NCBI RefSeq assembly: GCF_000833025.1
Contig: NZ_CP010817.1
Span: 3,348,001-3,412,000, forward strand
DNA: 64,000 bases
Source of the DNA: Myroides profundi
Lineage (GTDB): Bacteria > Bacteroidota > Bacteroidia > Flavobacteriales > Flavobacteriaceae
Direction: 5' to 3'
In this document: piece by piece, positions 26,671 to 35,932 of the stretch
How positions within the stretch are numbered: the first letter of the stretch is position 1
How the letters are laid out: the number at the start of each line of letters is the position of its first letter
The notes under the pieces: generated by a model
The model's database searches: none
What the model saw: only the letters and a program-made list of their open reading frames with translations
Told to the model about the DNA's origin: nothing
Position numbers and translations under genes: made by a program

Positions 26671-26982
26671 TTATCTAAAAACTATTTCTTTTATTACCTC
26701 TCTCCCTAACTCTTCATTTATCATTCTAATTATCTTACTCTTACCATAAGTTAATTCCTCGCGTACGATAGGAGAAGATAAAGCTACATAAAGTACATCA
26801 CGTTTTAAGAGTATATCTAATGTATAATTAGCTATTCCTGGTCCTAATAGATTCTTCCAAGCGGCACGAACATCAAGATTATCAATCCCTTTATCTAAGT
26901 TATTCTCCTTTATAAAAATCTTTAAAAGATCCTGAATACTGCTCTCCTCTCTTAATCGTTTATTTACATCATACTTTTTCAA
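26671..26982 (-). CDS. DUF721/DciA-family protein
   Basis: 103 residues, the whole-length form usual in Bacteroidota. The landmark is AAWKNLLGPGIANYTLDILLKRDVLYVALSSP, read across residues 45-75, with the terminal LGREVIKEIVFR strand. DciA proteins help load the replicative helicase DnaB in bacteria lacking DnaC; whether this short flavobacterial version does so is inferred. It lies 8 bases downstream of a lipoprotein gene, in the usual recF-independent position near ftsY. Confidence 0.82.
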   Translation of the reverse strand: MKKYDVNKRLREESSIQDLLKIFIKENNLDKGIDNLDVRAAWKNLLGPGIANYTLDILLKRDVLYVALSSPIVREELTYGKSKIIRMINEELGREVIKEIVFR

Positions 26983-26990
26983 TGCTTACA

Positions 26991-27419
26991 TTATTTTAAG
27001 GTAAAAGGTACTGCCTTCTTATAATAATAGATAATATCACTTTCGTTCTTAACAACAAACTCATCCTCATCCAATTCTATTAACTCTTCTTTCCATTCAG
27101 CAAACTCAGTCTTATACATTAACCAAGTCTTCCCCTCTTCATTAACTATAGTAAGGTTTTCTTGCACCTCATTCGTTAAATACTCACCATTCACTTGTGG
27201 CATTACCTTCTGACGAAAACCAACTCCTTTATCATTTATCTCAAAGAAATCAATAGATGAATTAATAGTGTAATCTTTCACCTCACCATCTGGCAATTTT
27301 GCTTTCTCTATTTCCCAATAACCATTAATTATCTTTAAATCCTCAGGTGTAAATTCTTTCCCACAGCTTGCTACTAAAAAAAGTATACCTATGAAAAACA
27401 CTTTATATAATCTACTCAT
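26991..27419 (-). CDS. Small lipocalin-like lipoprotein
   Basis: 142 residues. Signal and lipobox are GILFLVASCGKE (Cys19). The remainder is predicted to be beta-rich, starting INGYWEIEKAKLPDG, a pattern of lipocalin-like families that begin with a GxW motif. Function unknown. It sits between ftsY (11-base gap) and the DUF721 gene, an arrangement conserved in flavobacteria. Confidence 0.75.
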   Translation of the reverse strand: MSRLYKVFFIGILFLVASCGKEFTPEDLKIINGYWEIEKAKLPDGEVKDYTINSSIDFFEINDKGVGFRQKVMPQVNGEYLTNEVQENLTIVNEEGKTWLMYKTEFAEWKEELIELDEDEFVVKNESDIIYYYKKAVPFTLK

Positions 27420-27430
27420 AATTAGTACTT

Positions 27431-28384
27431 CTATTTAAAAAATGAATCAACAAATTCAAATTTATTAAACACTTGCAAATCTTCGATTCCTTCTCCTACA
27501 CCTATATACTTAACAGGTATTTGGAATTGATCAGATATACCAATAACTACACCACCTTTAGCAGTTCCATCTAATTTAGTTACAGCCAAACAGTTTACTT
27601 CTGTTGCTGCTGTAAATTGCTTAGCTTGTTCAAAGGCGTTTTGTCCTGTAGAACCATCTAATACCAACATTACATCATGAGGTGCATCTGGAATAACTTT
27701 CTGCATAACACGTTTAACTTTAGTAAGCTCATTCATTAAGTTTACTTTATTGTGTAGACGACCTGCTGTATCTATAATTACAACATCAGCGTTCTGAGTT
27801 ACCGCAGACTGTAAAGTATCAAAAGCAACAGAAGCTGGATCACTTCCCATTTGTTGTCTTACAATCGGCACACCTACTCTATCTGCCCACACTTGTAATT
27901 GATCAATAGCAGCTGCTCTAAATGTATCTGCCGCACCTAATACAACATTCAATCCTGCTTTCTTAAATTGATAAGCTAATTTTCCTATAGTTGTTGTTTT
28001 TCCAGCACCATTTACCCCTACTACCATCAACACATAAGGTTTTTTATCTTTCGGAATTTCAAACTCTGTTGCTTCACCAGATTGAGTCTCTGATAACAAT
28101 CCTGCTATCTCATCTCTAAGAATCTGATTTAACTCATCTGTTCCAACATATTTATCTCTCGAAACACGCTCTTCAATACGCTCAATAATTTTCAATGTAG
28201 TATTAACACCTACATCAGATGACACAAGTATTTCTTCTAGATTATCAAGTACATCATCATCTACTTTTGACTTACCAGCAACTGCTTTAGTCAGTTTTGA
28301 GAAAAAAGAAGATTTAGACTTTTCTAAACCTTTATCTAAAGTTTCCTTCTTTTCCGAAGAAAATAACTTCTTAAAAAAACTCAT
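27431..28384 (-). CDS. ftsY: Signal recognition particle receptor FtsY
   Basis: 317 residues from the ATG at 28384 (MSFFKKLFSSEKKETLDKG). The open frame extends 81 bases further up, but that part lies in the leader. There is no long acidic A domain, as usual in this phylum. The NG domain has GVNGAGKTTTIGKLA (G1), AADTFRAAAIDQLQVWADR, DTAGRLHNKVNLM and CLAVTKLDGTAKGG. The GTPase docks SRP-ribosome complexes to the membrane. A terminator separates it from the ribosomal protein genes upstream. Confidence 0.96.
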   Translation of the reverse strand: MSFFKKLFSSEKKETLDKGLEKSKSSFFSKLTKAVAGKSKVDDDVLDNLEEILVSSDVGVNTTLKIIERIEERVSRDKYVGTDELNQILRDEIAGLLSETQSGEATEFEIPKDKKPYVLMVVGVNGAGKTTTIGKLAYQFKKAGLNVVLGAADTFRAAAIDQLQVWADRVGVPIVRQQMGSDPASVAFDTLQSAVTQNADVVIIDTAGRLHNKVNLMNELTKVKRVMQKVIPDAPHDVMLVLDGSTGQNAFEQAKQFTAATEVNCLAVTKLDGTAKGGVVIGISDQFQIPVKYIGVGEGIEDLQVFNKFEFVDSFFK

Positions 28385-28547
28385 ATTACTTTTATTAACT
28401 ACTGCAAATATAAAGAATAAAAAGTGAATCAATTTACCCAAATCACAGGATAAAAAAATAAACAACTTTTGTTCTTTTTATTATAAATGAAAAAAGCAGC
28501 CATAAAAGGTGCTTTCAAATAAAATTTGGTATCATAAATATATACAC

Positions 28548-28577
28548 AAAAAAAGCTGTCTATTATAGACAGCTTTT
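28548..28577 (-). terminator. Terminator after the rpmB-rpmG-DUF4295 operon
   Basis: On the minus strand AAAAGCTGTCTA, three bases, TAGACAGCTTTT, continuing into a T-run. It insulates ftsY, which must use its own promoter in the 28385-28547 interval. Confidence 0.92.
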
Positions 28578-28599
28578 CAAGATCTTTATAATGGTAAAA

Positions 28600-28752
28600 T
28601 TACTTCTTGTTTAAGAAATCATCCACAAAGTCAGGAGCCATAACAGCTTCAACGAATGTGTAAGCTCCAGTTTTAGGAGATTTAACCATTTTAATTGCTT
28701 TCGTCAACTTTTTAGAAGATGTTCTTAAAGTCGCTACGGTTTTCTTTGCCAT
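28600..28752 (-). CDS. DUF4295-family small basic protein
   Basis: 50 residues, starting MAKKTVATLRTSSKKLTKAI and ending VDDFLNKK. It begins 9 bases after the L33 stop, in the same operon as L28 and L33. This family is confined to Bacteroidota and always lies next to rpmG; the basic composition suggests a ribosome-associated protein, but no role has been shown to my knowledge. Confidence 0.9.
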   Translation of the reverse strand: MAKKTVATLRTSSKKLTKAIKMVKSPKTGAYTFVEAVMAPDFVDDFLNKK

Positions 28753-28761
28753 GACTAATAA

Positions 28762-28944
28762 TTATTTAATTTCTTTGTGAACTGTTACTTTCTTCATGAT
28801 AGGATTAAATTTTTTAATCTCTAATCTATCAGGTGTGTTTTTCTTATTCTTAGTCGTGATGTATCTTGAAGTTCCTGGTAAACCAGATGCTTTGTGTTCA
28901 GTACATTCTAAGATTACTTGAATTCTGTTCCCTTTCTTTGCCAT
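28762..28944 (-). CDS. rpmG: 50S ribosomal protein L33
   Basis: 60 residues. [21 protein letters not shown] and [22 protein letters not shown] are the typical L33 segments. It lacks the four zinc-binding cysteines (only one Cys remains), so it is the zinc-free form. Confidence 0.97.
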   Translation of the reverse strand: MAKKGNRIQVILECTEHKASGLPGTSRYITTKNKKNTPDRLEIKKFNPIMKKVTVHKEIK

Positions 28945-28970
28945 CGTATTCTATTTTTTAATGGTATGAA

Positions 28971-29207
28971 TTATTTTACTAATCCTTTTGCTTTTGCATC
29001 TTTCAATACAGCAGTAATACCTTTTTTGTTAATTGTTTTTAATGCAGACGTTGATAATTTCAATGTTACCCATCTGTCTTCTTCAGCAATGTAGAAACGT
29101 TTTTTAACTAAGTTCACAGAAAACTTTCTCTTAGTTTTATTCATCGCGTGAGAAACGTTGTTTCCAACCATTGCTCTTTTACCAGTAATTTCACAAACTC
29201 TTGACAT
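28971..29207 (-). CDS. rpmB: 50S ribosomal protein L28
   Basis: 78 residues. It begins [21 protein letters not shown] and has [19 protein letters not shown]. Only one N-terminal Cys is present. First gene of the rpmB-rpmG-DUF4295 operon. Upstream on the minus strand, TTACTTTG (one base off the -7 consensus) with a TTG about 20 bases before it is a likely promoter at about 29247-29254. Confidence 0.97.
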   Translation of the reverse strand: MSRVCEITGKRAMVGNNVSHAMNKTKRKFSVNLVKKRFYIAEEDRWVTLKLSTSALKTINKKGITAVLKDAKAKGLVK

Positions 29208-29288
29208 TATTTCTTATCTTTTATTTCAATATTCAAAATCAGGGTGCAAAGTAACGAAAAAGAAAATTATCTTACAAATTCTTTTAGG

Positions 29289-30533
29289 TTATTTTTTTAA
29301 TATTTCATTATATATCAATTCTAAACCCTTTGCTATAGCACTGTTTATAACCTTTTCTCTTGGTTGGCCTAATTCGTATTTTTTTGTAAACACTCCTGTT
29401 GGCGTTGCGATTCCTATACATACAGTTCCTACCTCGACATCAGAATCTCCCTTAGATGGTCCAGCATTTCCAGTAGTAGCAATTGCATAGTCACTATTAA
29501 ATTTTAATCGTGCTTGCTCAGCCATTTCCATAGCTACTTCTTCACTAACTACTGTATATTTATTTATTGTATCTTGATTGACTCCTAATATATTTACTTT
29601 ACTCTCGGTTGCATAACATACCATTCCTCCTTTAAAGTAAGCAGAAGACCCAGGTTTAGCATTAAACATAACAGCTAACCGTCCACCTGTACAACTTTCT
29701 GCAAAAGAAATAGTTTTATTTCTAATTTGCAACTCTTTTGTGATAATTTCAGGAAAGTCAATATCCTCATAAGCTCGAATATGTTCTTTTACTGACTCAG
29801 GCATCCTATCGATTTGCATTTCAATACTTTGAGACAAAAAATCCTGATTAAAACCTCTACTTGACAGACGTAATCTTACTTTACCAGGGCTTGGTAAATA
29901 AGCTAATTTTATATCTGACGGTAAATTATTCTCCCAATCTTCAAGATATTCTGCTAACAAACTTTCTCCAATACCATAAGTAATTATCGTTTTATGGATA
30001 TTAAATATCCCCTTAAAGTGATCTTTAATATAAGGGACTAATTGCTCGCTAAATATTGTTTTCATCTCAAAAGGAACTCCTGGGAAAGAAACAAAAGTAG
30101 TGTTGCCTTTTTGCATTAACATTCCTGGAGCTGTACCTACTGTATTAAATAAAACAGTAGAAGTAGAAGGCACTAAAGCTTGTTGTTTATTGACCTCTGA
30201 AATAGGCCTTTTAAAGTAATCCTCTATAAGAATTGTAACATGAGCTAAAACTTGCTCATCTACGACTAAATGATCCTCAAAAAAGTCACAAAACACTTTT
30301 TTAGTCACATCATCCTTAGTCGGTCCTAATCCTCCTGTCATTATAACTAAGTCCACCTGTCCTATCTGAAAAGACATAGCCTTCTCTATTGATTCTTTTT
30401 TATCAGAAATAGTTATAATTTCTGACACTTCGAACCCTAACAAATCAAGTTCCTTAGCTAAATACACCGAATTAGTATCTACAATCTGACCGATGAGAAT
30501 CTCATCTCCTATAGTGATTATACTTGCTTTCAT
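29289..30533 (-). CDS. cinA: CinA-family protein (nicotinamide-nucleotide amidase type)
   Basis: 414 residues. The N-terminal MoCF-like domain has IITIGDEILIGQIVDTNS and MTGGLGPTKDDVTKK. The C-terminal amidase domain has SFAESCTGGRLAV with the catalytic Ser and ATTGNAGPSKGDSDVEVGTV. CinA proteins hydrolyse ADP-ribose-type substrates and deamidate nicotinamide mononucleotide in pyridine nucleotide salvage. The next gene upstream ends 7 bases before this start. Confidence 0.94.
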   Translation of the reverse strand: MKASIITIGDEILIGQIVDTNSVYLAKELDLLGFEVSEIITISDKKESIEKAMSFQIGQVDLVIMTGGLGPTKDDVTKKVFCDFFEDHLVVDEQVLAHVTILIEDYFKRPISEVNKQQALVPSTSTVLFNTVGTAPGMLMQKGNTTFVSFPGVPFEMKTIFSEQLVPYIKDHFKGIFNIHKTIITYGIGESLLAEYLEDWENNLPSDIKLAYLPSPGKVRLRLSSRGFNQDFLSQSIEMQIDRMPESVKEHIRAYEDIDFPEIITKELQIRNKTISFAESCTGGRLAVMFNAKPGSSAYFKGGMVCYATESKVNILGVNQDTINKYTVVSEEVAMEMAEQARLKFNSDYAIATTGNAGPSKGDSDVEVGTVCIGIATPTGVFTKKYELGQPREKVINSAIAKGLELIYNEILKK

Positions 30534-30540
30534 ACTATTT

Positions 30541-30885
30541 CTATAAGCTAAAATCTTTCTGTATTTCTTTACGAGCTCTCTTTACTCTTTCTTTAAAGAT
30601 TTTAAAAGTCTCCTTTACAGCTTTAGTTTTTCCTTTTTCTTTTGCCCATTCTTCTATTAAAGAAGCCTCCTCGATAGCTTGTTCCATTCCTAAAAACTCT
30701 AATGAAGGCATCAGTATATTCATACTTTCTGCTACGTCATCATAGTTTTTTTCATTGATTCCTATCTTTATTTTTTTGACCAAATCTTTAGACTCTTCAA
30801 CAAAAACAATTAAACCAGCATTCACTAACGCCTGATCATCGTTATAAGTCTGTAATATAGGTCCTAAATCATAATGAAGTGCCAT
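30541..30885 (-). CDS. Hpt-like helical protein without the phosphoacceptor histidine
   Basis: 114 residues, all-helical. The layout resembles a small Hpt domain: a first helix ending FVEESKDLVKKIKIGINEKN, and then DDVAESMNILMPSLEFLGM where an Hpt would read His-x-x-Lys-Gly. Here the histidine position is Glu or Ser. The protein could be a dead Hpt or a scaffold. It sits between an FAH-family hydrolase (4-base gap) and cinA and is probably co-transcribed with both. Confidence 0.65.
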   Translation of the reverse strand: MALHYDLGPILQTYNDDQALVNAGLIVFVEESKDLVKKIKIGINEKNYDDVAESMNILMPSLEFLGMEQAIEEASLIEEWAKEKGKTKAVKETFKIFKERVKRARKEIQKDFSL

Positions 30886-30889
30886 ACGC

Positions 30890-31501
30890 TTATTTCACAT
30901 TTAGACGAAACAACTTTTTACCTGCTAGAGTTCCTTCTAGCACATCTCCCTCATTTACTTTTCCTACTCCTTTTGGAGTACCTGTGAAGATTAAATCTCC
31001 TTTCTTCAGAGTAAAGTATTTAGATACTTCTGCTATAGTTTCATCTATATTCCAAATCATCTGTGCAGTACTAGCTTCCTGTACTGTATTACCGTTTTGT
31101 ATTAATGAGAATGTAGTATCATAAAGATTATCTAATTCTTGCTTGTCAATAAACTCACCTAACATAGCAGATCCATCAAAAGCTTTCGCCTTTTCCCAAG
31201 GCAATCCTTTTTCTTTTAATTTGCTCTGCATATCTCTAGCTGTAAAATCAATCCCTACAGTAACCTCGTCATAATACTTATGAGCAAACTTAGGTTCAAT
31301 ATGCTTACCTACTTTAGTAATTTTCACCACTACTTCTACTTCATAATGAATATCATCAGAAAACTCAGGAATAGCAAATGGACACTCTCTACCCAATAAA
31401 GCAGAATCAGGTTTAATAAATAATACAGGCTCTGAAGGTCTTTCATTGTTCAGCTCTTCAATATGCTCTACATAATTTCTTCCAATACAAACTATCTTCA
31501 T
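30890..31501 (-). CDS. Fumarylacetoacetate hydrolase family protein
   Basis: 203 residues, the single-domain form. It begins MKIVCIGRNYVEHIEELNNE; metal-binding acidic residues are in DDIHYEVEVVVKITKVG and in TVGIDFTARDMQSKLKEKGLPWEKAKAF (read across residues 82-110). The C-terminal segment is LKKGDLIFTGTPKGVGKVNEGD. Members act as acylpyruvases or oxaloacetate decarboxylases. The substrate here is not determined. Confidence 0.9.
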   Translation of the reverse strand: MKIVCIGRNYVEHIEELNNERPSEPVLFIKPDSALLGRECPFAIPEFSDDIHYEVEVVVKITKVGKHIEPKFAHKYYDEVTVGIDFTARDMQSKLKEKGLPWEKAKAFDGSAMLGEFIDKQELDNLYDTTFSLIQNGNTVQEASTAQMIWNIDETIAEVSKYFTLKKGDLIFTGTPKGVGKVNEGDVLEGTLAGKKLFRLNVK

Positions 31502-31511
31502 AAAGACGTAA

Positions 31512-32285
31512 TTACAACTTATTATTTAATTTTCTCAATTTTAGACCAGTCAATACTTTCTTAGTATACAATGGAAAATCTGCATTCTGAATCCAACCAT
31601 AATATCCAGGTTCATTCTCTAATACTTCATCTACCAATGCTCCTTTGTGCTTTCCAAAAGTAAATATCTCTTTACCTTCTTCATTTAAAGCAATAAATCC
31701 TGCAAAATCAACACTTTTCTTACGAGTAGTATACTCAGACAACAATTTCATATCATTCTCTAAATCCTCATATCTATCTAATTGTGCTTTTAATATCTCA
31801 TAAGTAGCATTAGTATCTGCTGCTGCTGAGTGAGCATTATCTAGACTCTCATTACAATAAAAACGATAAGCAGCACTTAATGTACGCTCCTCTTTTTTAT
31901 GGAATATAGTCTGAATATCTACAGATACTCTATTCCCCATTTCGAAGTCTACTCCTGCTCTTAATAATTCTTCTGCTAATAATGGAATATCAAAACGATC
32001 TGAATTAAATCCAGCTAAATCAGAATCTTTAATCATATTATACACTAGCGGAGCTAATTCTTTAAACGTTGGCTCATTCGCTACCTTCTCATCCGTAATA
32101 CCATGTATAGCTGTAGACTGCGCTGGTATAGCTCTCTCTGGATTAACTAGCCATGTCTTACTCTCATTATTTCCGTTTGGAAACACTTTTAATATCGATA
32201 TCTCTACAATTCTGTCTCTTGCTACGTCTATACCTGTTGTCTCTAAATCAAAGAAACAAATCGGTCTATGTAATTTCAACTCCAT
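31512..32285 (-). CDS. DEDDh 3'-5' exonuclease (DnaQ-like)
   Basis: 257 residues. Exo I is CFFDLETTGIDVARDRIVEI (Asp, Glu), Exo II is DLAGFNSDRFDIPLLAEEL, and Exo III is NAHSAAADTNATYEIL with the His-x-x-x-x-Asp of the DEDDh class. The C-terminal extension from about residue 190 (FGKHKGALVDEVLENEPGYYGWIQNADF) is the DUF3820-like motif found in many Bacteroidota DnaQ-type exonucleases. It may act in proofreading or in general DNA trimming; it lies 10 bases upstream of the FAH gene. Confidence 0.92.
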   Translation of the reverse strand: MELKLHRPICFFDLETTGIDVARDRIVEISILKVFPNGNNESKTWLVNPERAIPAQSTAIHGITDEKVANEPTFKELAPLVYNMIKDSDLAGFNSDRFDIPLLAEELLRAGVDFEMGNRVSVDIQTIFHKKEERTLSAAYRFYCNESLDNAHSAAADTNATYEILKAQLDRYEDLENDMKLLSEYTTRKKSVDFAGFIALNEEGKEIFTFGKHKGALVDEVLENEPGYYGWIQNADFPLYTKKVLTGLKLRKLNNKL

Positions 32286-32432
32286 TATTCTATTTTTATT
32301 TAATTACAAATATAATAAATGTAAACTTTAGCAAATTAAAAACCAATGCTAACTTTTTTAACATTAATAACTAATATCAACATATTTACTTTTTATTATC
32401 TTCATGAATATATAACAATTATCACAAATAAT

Positions 32433-32461
32433 AAAGGCTATTCTTAAACAGAACAGCCTTT
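32433..32461 (-). terminator. Terminator-like hairpin after the cytochrome c peroxidase gene
   Basis: AAAGGCTATTCT and AGAACAGCCTTT form a 12-base stem with one mismatch, 36 bases after the stop. The T-run on the minus strand is weak. Confidence 0.6.
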
Positions 32462-32496
32462 AAATAAAACATTTAAAATAACATATTTAACCAAAC

Positions 32497-33528
32497 CTAT
32501 GACTCAAAAGGTGATTTTTTTACCTCATCTTTTATATCACTAGACAAACTTCCTAAGAATACTGTAATATCATCTATTTGCTCTTGGCTTAATTTTACAT
32601 TTGTTTGTAGACTAGCCATGATACGCACAGCCTCTTTTAGATCTTTCACAGAACCATCATGAAAATAAGGACCTGTATGTTCTATATTTCTTAACCCAGG
32701 TACTTTAAACAAATATTTCTCTGTATCCTTTTTACTTAAATCTGCTAATCCATTATCAATCTTCGCAGATTTAGTTTCTTGCCAATAGTCACCATACACT
32801 CCGAATTTTTGGAACATCTGTCCTCCTAGCGCTACTCCATTATGACAAGTAATACATCCTACAGAAATAAAAGTCTCTAATCCCTTTTGTTCTTGTGCAG
32901 TTAAAGCCGTTATATCCCCATCTAAGAATTTGTCAAATCTGCTTTCAGGCATTAATGTACGCTCAAATGCACCAATGGCATTCGTAATATTCTTAAATGT
33001 AATAGGTTCTTTATCTGATTTATATACTGCAGCAAATTTCTCCTTATACATATCTATTTTACGCAATCTATCTTCTAGTTCCTTTTCGTCTTTAATATTG
33101 TGTTCTACAGGATTTAGAATTGGCCCTCCAGCTTGTTCTTCTACATCTTTTGCTCTACCATCCCAAAACTGCATACTGTGCAAGGCTGCGTGAAACACTG
33201 TAGGAGAATTTCGTCCTCCTAATGATCCATCATCTCCAGGAGAGAATGCTAAATTATCCACTCCATAAGTATTTAAATTATGACATGAATTACAACTGAT
33301 ATTTCCATCCTTAGATAGATTTGTATCAAAATATAAATATTTCCCTAATGCTACTTTCTCTGGATCTAAATTTGTATTCTCTACAGAAGAGATAGGTTGA
33401 AAGTAAGCTGAGGCTTTTGTTAGTAATTCAGACTTTACTTCCCCTTTATCATCAGAATTACTTTTTTGCTCTTTTTTACAACTTACCAATGCCAATAAAA
33501 CAGTCAATAAAACTAGTCGCTTTTTCAT
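32497..33528 (-). CDS. Di-haem cytochrome c peroxidase, lipoprotein
   Basis: 343 residues. Lipobox LLALVSCKKEQ (Cys17). Two haem c sites are visible: SCNSCHNLNTYG (about 80-91) and GCITCHNGVALGG (about 224-236). Between them is GRNSPTVFHAALHSMQFWDGRAKDVEEQA, reading across residues 105-133, a signature of the MauG/CcpA family. It detoxifies hydrogen peroxide in the periplasm with electrons from a small cytochrome or copper protein. It is transcribed alone and no FNR-like site was recognised upstream. Confidence 0.93.
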   Translation of the reverse strand: MKKRLVLLTVLLALVSCKKEQKSNSDDKGEVKSELLTKASAYFQPISSVENTNLDPEKVALGKYLYFDTNLSKDGNISCNSCHNLNTYGVDNLAFSPGDDGSLGGRNSPTVFHAALHSMQFWDGRAKDVEEQAGGPILNPVEHNIKDEKELEDRLRKIDMYKEKFAAVYKSDKEPITFKNITNAIGAFERTLMPESRFDKFLDGDITALTAQEQKGLETFISVGCITCHNGVALGGQMFQKFGVYGDYWQETKSAKIDNGLADLSKKDTEKYLFKVPGLRNIEHTGPYFHDGSVKDLKEAVRIMASLQTNVKLSQEQIDDITVFLGSLSSDIKDEVKKSPFES

Positions 33529-33759
33529 ATTTAATACTTCTTTGATTTATGATATCAAGTTACTTAGTATAAAGAATAAGAAGAATGACATATATCACCT
33601 TACATCACTACTTATGGTTTTACTATTTTCTCAACTTTAATCCAATAGAATAATCATAAACTCAAAAAATGATATCAAAAAACAAACATTAACCAATTAA
33701 CATTTTGTTTTATTAAATATTTACTCTATTTTGGCTATAACCAACAACGATAAAATACT

Positions 33760-34209
33760 ATGAAAACAATTTATTCTCTTCTTATCCCTTTCTCTTTAGC
33801 GATAATTTGCACGAGTTGTCACACCACAGAAACAATAGTATCTTCACCTTATAAACTAAAGAATGAAAAAACAGTAGTCTATTCTGCTAAAACCTTTATG
33901 TTTAAAAATTACTTTTTCACCTATGAGAACGGTGAAGCTACTTTAGTATATCAACAAGATGCTAAACTAAATGAAAAGACAGAGCCTGTATACTTGACCC
34001 TAAGAGAAAATAAAGAAAATACGAGGTTTCAAGAGTTCACAGATAAGACTAAACAAATCACAGTTAAAATAATTAGCGATTATGAAGTGAGGCTACAACT
34101 AGACAAAGCCAGATACACACTCTATACATCAGAGCATCTAAAAGAAGTTAATGCTGATACGCAACGAATACTAGCGGATATCGCTTTATGGAAAAATGAC
34201 AGATACTAA
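33760..34209 (+). CDS. Unknown lipoprotein
   Basis: 149 residues. The signal has LAIICTSCHTTETIV with a lipobox Cys at about 20. The mature part is predicted to be mostly beta-strand and has no family motif that I recognise. The gene is isolated between a divergent peroxidase gene and a convergent thioesterase gene. Confidence 0.7.
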   Translation: MKTIYSLLIPFSLAIICTSCHTTETIVSSPYKLKNEKTVVYSAKTFMFKNYFFTYENGEATLVYQQDAKLNEKTEPVYLTLRENKENTRFQEFTDKTKQITVKIISDYEVRLQLDKARYTLYTSEHLKEVNADTQRILADIALWKNDRY

Positions 34210-34223
34210 TGATATTCATTTAT

Positions 34224-34263
34224 AAAAAAAGCAACTATAGTTCCATATATAGTTGCTTTTTTC
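34224..34263. terminator. Bidirectional terminator
   Basis: AAAAAGCAACTATA and TATAGTTGCTTTTT around an 8-base loop, with A-run and T-run at the two ends, between convergent genes. Confidence 0.9.
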
Positions 34264-34701
34264 TTATAATCCTGGTTCATAGTTTTCTATCTCTTCTCTT
34301 AACCAAGTCGGAATCTCTATTGTTTTTTTCTCTTTGATATCCATCATCACCTGCGTACTTGTACCTATGGCATGTAAGATTAGATCTCTATTCTCCCCTT
34401 CACTAACAATAGCATATTCAATCTCAAAACTCTTACCTCCCATTTTAGATATTCTTACCCCTATCTTAGGATGCCTTACATTTAACTTAATCTCCTTAAT
34501 ATAATTACACGAGATATTAGCTATCACAAACATATGTTTAAACCAATCCCATGTCTTACTAGCTTCATTCATATAATACCCTCTACCAATCTGAAAATAG
34601 TCGATATACATCACATTATTAACATGTCCCAAAGCATCCATATCACTCCATCTAATCTCTAAAGGATGGAAAAACCTAAAATCATTACTATTAAAATCCA
34701 T
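34264..34701 (-). CDS. Hot-dog acyl-CoA thioesterase (4HBT/FadM-like)
   Basis: 145 residues. HPLEIRWSDMDALGHVNNVMYIDYFQIGR, across residues 11-39, contains the Asp of the 4HBT active site and the helix of the hot-dog fold. Members hydrolyse acyl-CoA thioesters, and small versions like this one often act on long-chain or hydroxybenzoyl-CoA. Transcribed alone. Confidence 0.9.
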   Translation of the reverse strand: MDFNSNDFRFFHPLEIRWSDMDALGHVNNVMYIDYFQIGRGYYMNEASKTWDWFKHMFVIANISCNYIKEIKLNVRHPKIGVRISKMGGKSFEIEYAIVSEGENRDLILHAIGTSTQVMMDIKEKKTIEIPTWLREEIENYEPGL

Positions 34702-34817
34702 ATTTACTCATCTAAAGTTAGAGATTGAAGATATAAAAAACATATTAAAACACAACTCTACTTTCTGCATAATATCTAAACTCCTACTAAAAAGTTTTTT
34801 TCAAAAGTGTATGGATA

Positions 34818-35837
34818 TTATTCTTCATTTATAGCATTGTTCACATCATTTCTTTTACTTCCAAATATCGCTTCCTTCCAATTGTAATCTTTCTTAAGAA
34901 ATTTAATTTCCTTTTTTAAATTAAATCTTTTGATAACAGTAAAGTTAAATGTGCTTGCCAACAACCCCGTTTGATAATCCTTCTTCATGTTTAAGAACAA
35001 CCCATTAGCTACTGCAGATGCACTAACAATCCACTCCTCCCCTATATAACCAAGAGAGAATCTTCCTACCACAGAAGGGTTAACTGTAAAAACAGTCTTG
35101 TTCGTTAATAAATTCTCTTCTATTGCACCATTCACACCAAATGTAAACGCGCCTGCTACCAATACTTTTTTATAAGGCACCCAGTTATACCCATACCCTA
35201 TATTCGGACCAAAATGGTAAGTACGCTTATCATAATCGTTTAACTCTTCTGAAAGAACCGGAATATTTCGAAGCGATGAATAAAACATCCCTCCTCCTAA
35301 TAGTAGAGATCCAGCTGACTTCATTTGTACTTTGCTTAAATCGTATGCTGCACCTAATGAGTACTTCTCATTATTCCACACATATTGAAATAAAGCTCCA
35401 TACATATGAATTTTAAAATCTGGAAAAATATCTTCTGCTGTAGGAGTGTCATCCTTATGATTTTCTTTATATCTATAAAATCCCTTATTGCGTTTATAAT
35501 ATAAGTCTATCAGAAATTTATCTCCATAATGATGGTATTGGAAATCTGTTGCTTTTGTCTTACCCTTTTCCTTCTCTCTCATAAAAGAAAAACCATGACT
35601 AAAACTAAAAGAAGAACTTCCCCATAAAAAACCTACACCTATGCTCACTGGTTTATTAGACTCAAATGTCTGTGTACTCTTTTTATCTTCTAGAGTATAA
35701 TCTAGTGCCAATACATCTTTACCTATAGCAAACTTAACACCATAAGGTTTTATATGATCTTTCACATAAGTAGAATCAACCTGTGCAAAAACAGAGATTG
35801 AAAAAAGAAAGAATACTAGCGCTTTTAAATATCTCAC
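34818..35837 (-). CDS. DUF4421-family outer-membrane-like protein
   Basis: About 339 residues if translation begins at the GTG at 35837, which yields MRYLKALVFFLFSISVFAQ as a signal peptide; an upstream in-frame GTG at 35861 is less likely. The mature protein is made of amphipathic beta-strands (GVGFLWGSSSFSFSHGFSF, GNTGYG-like turns), consistent with a beta-barrel. The family is found in Bacteroidota and has no assigned role. Transcribed alone. Confidence 0.78.
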   Translation of the reverse strand: MRYLKALVFFLFSISVFAQVDSTYVKDHIKPYGVKFAIGKDVLALDYTLEDKKSTQTFESNKPVSIGVGFLWGSSSFSFSHGFSFMREKEKGKTKATDFQYHHYGDKFLIDLYYKRNKGFYRYKENHKDDTPTAEDIFPDFKIHMYGALFQYVWNNEKYSLGAAYDLSKVQMKSAGSLLLGGGMFYSSLRNIPVLSEELNDYDKRTYHFGPNIGYGYNWVPYKKVLVAGAFTFGVNGAIEENLLTNKTVFTVNPSVVGRFSLGYIGEEWIVSASAVANGLFLNMKKDYQTGLLASTFNFTVIKRFNLKKEIKFLKKDYNWKEAIFGSKRNDVNNAINEE

Positions 35838-35873
35838 TATAGCTAAACAATTAATTATCACGAAACAATATTA

Positions 35874-35905
35874 ATAAAAAAACCTCTAGTTTATCACTAG
35901 AGGTT
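35874..35905 (-). terminator. Terminator of the 134-residue unknown gene
   Basis: On the minus strand AACCTCTAGT, five bases, ACTAGAGGTT and a T-run, 28 bases after the stop. Confidence 0.88.
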
Positions 35906-35932
35906 CATTAAGTTTTTAATAGACTAAAAGAG

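Noticed and set aside
32930..33193. 87-codon open frame on the plus strand inside the cytochrome c peroxidase gene
   Set aside because: Antisense shadow of a gene with two clear haem motifs.
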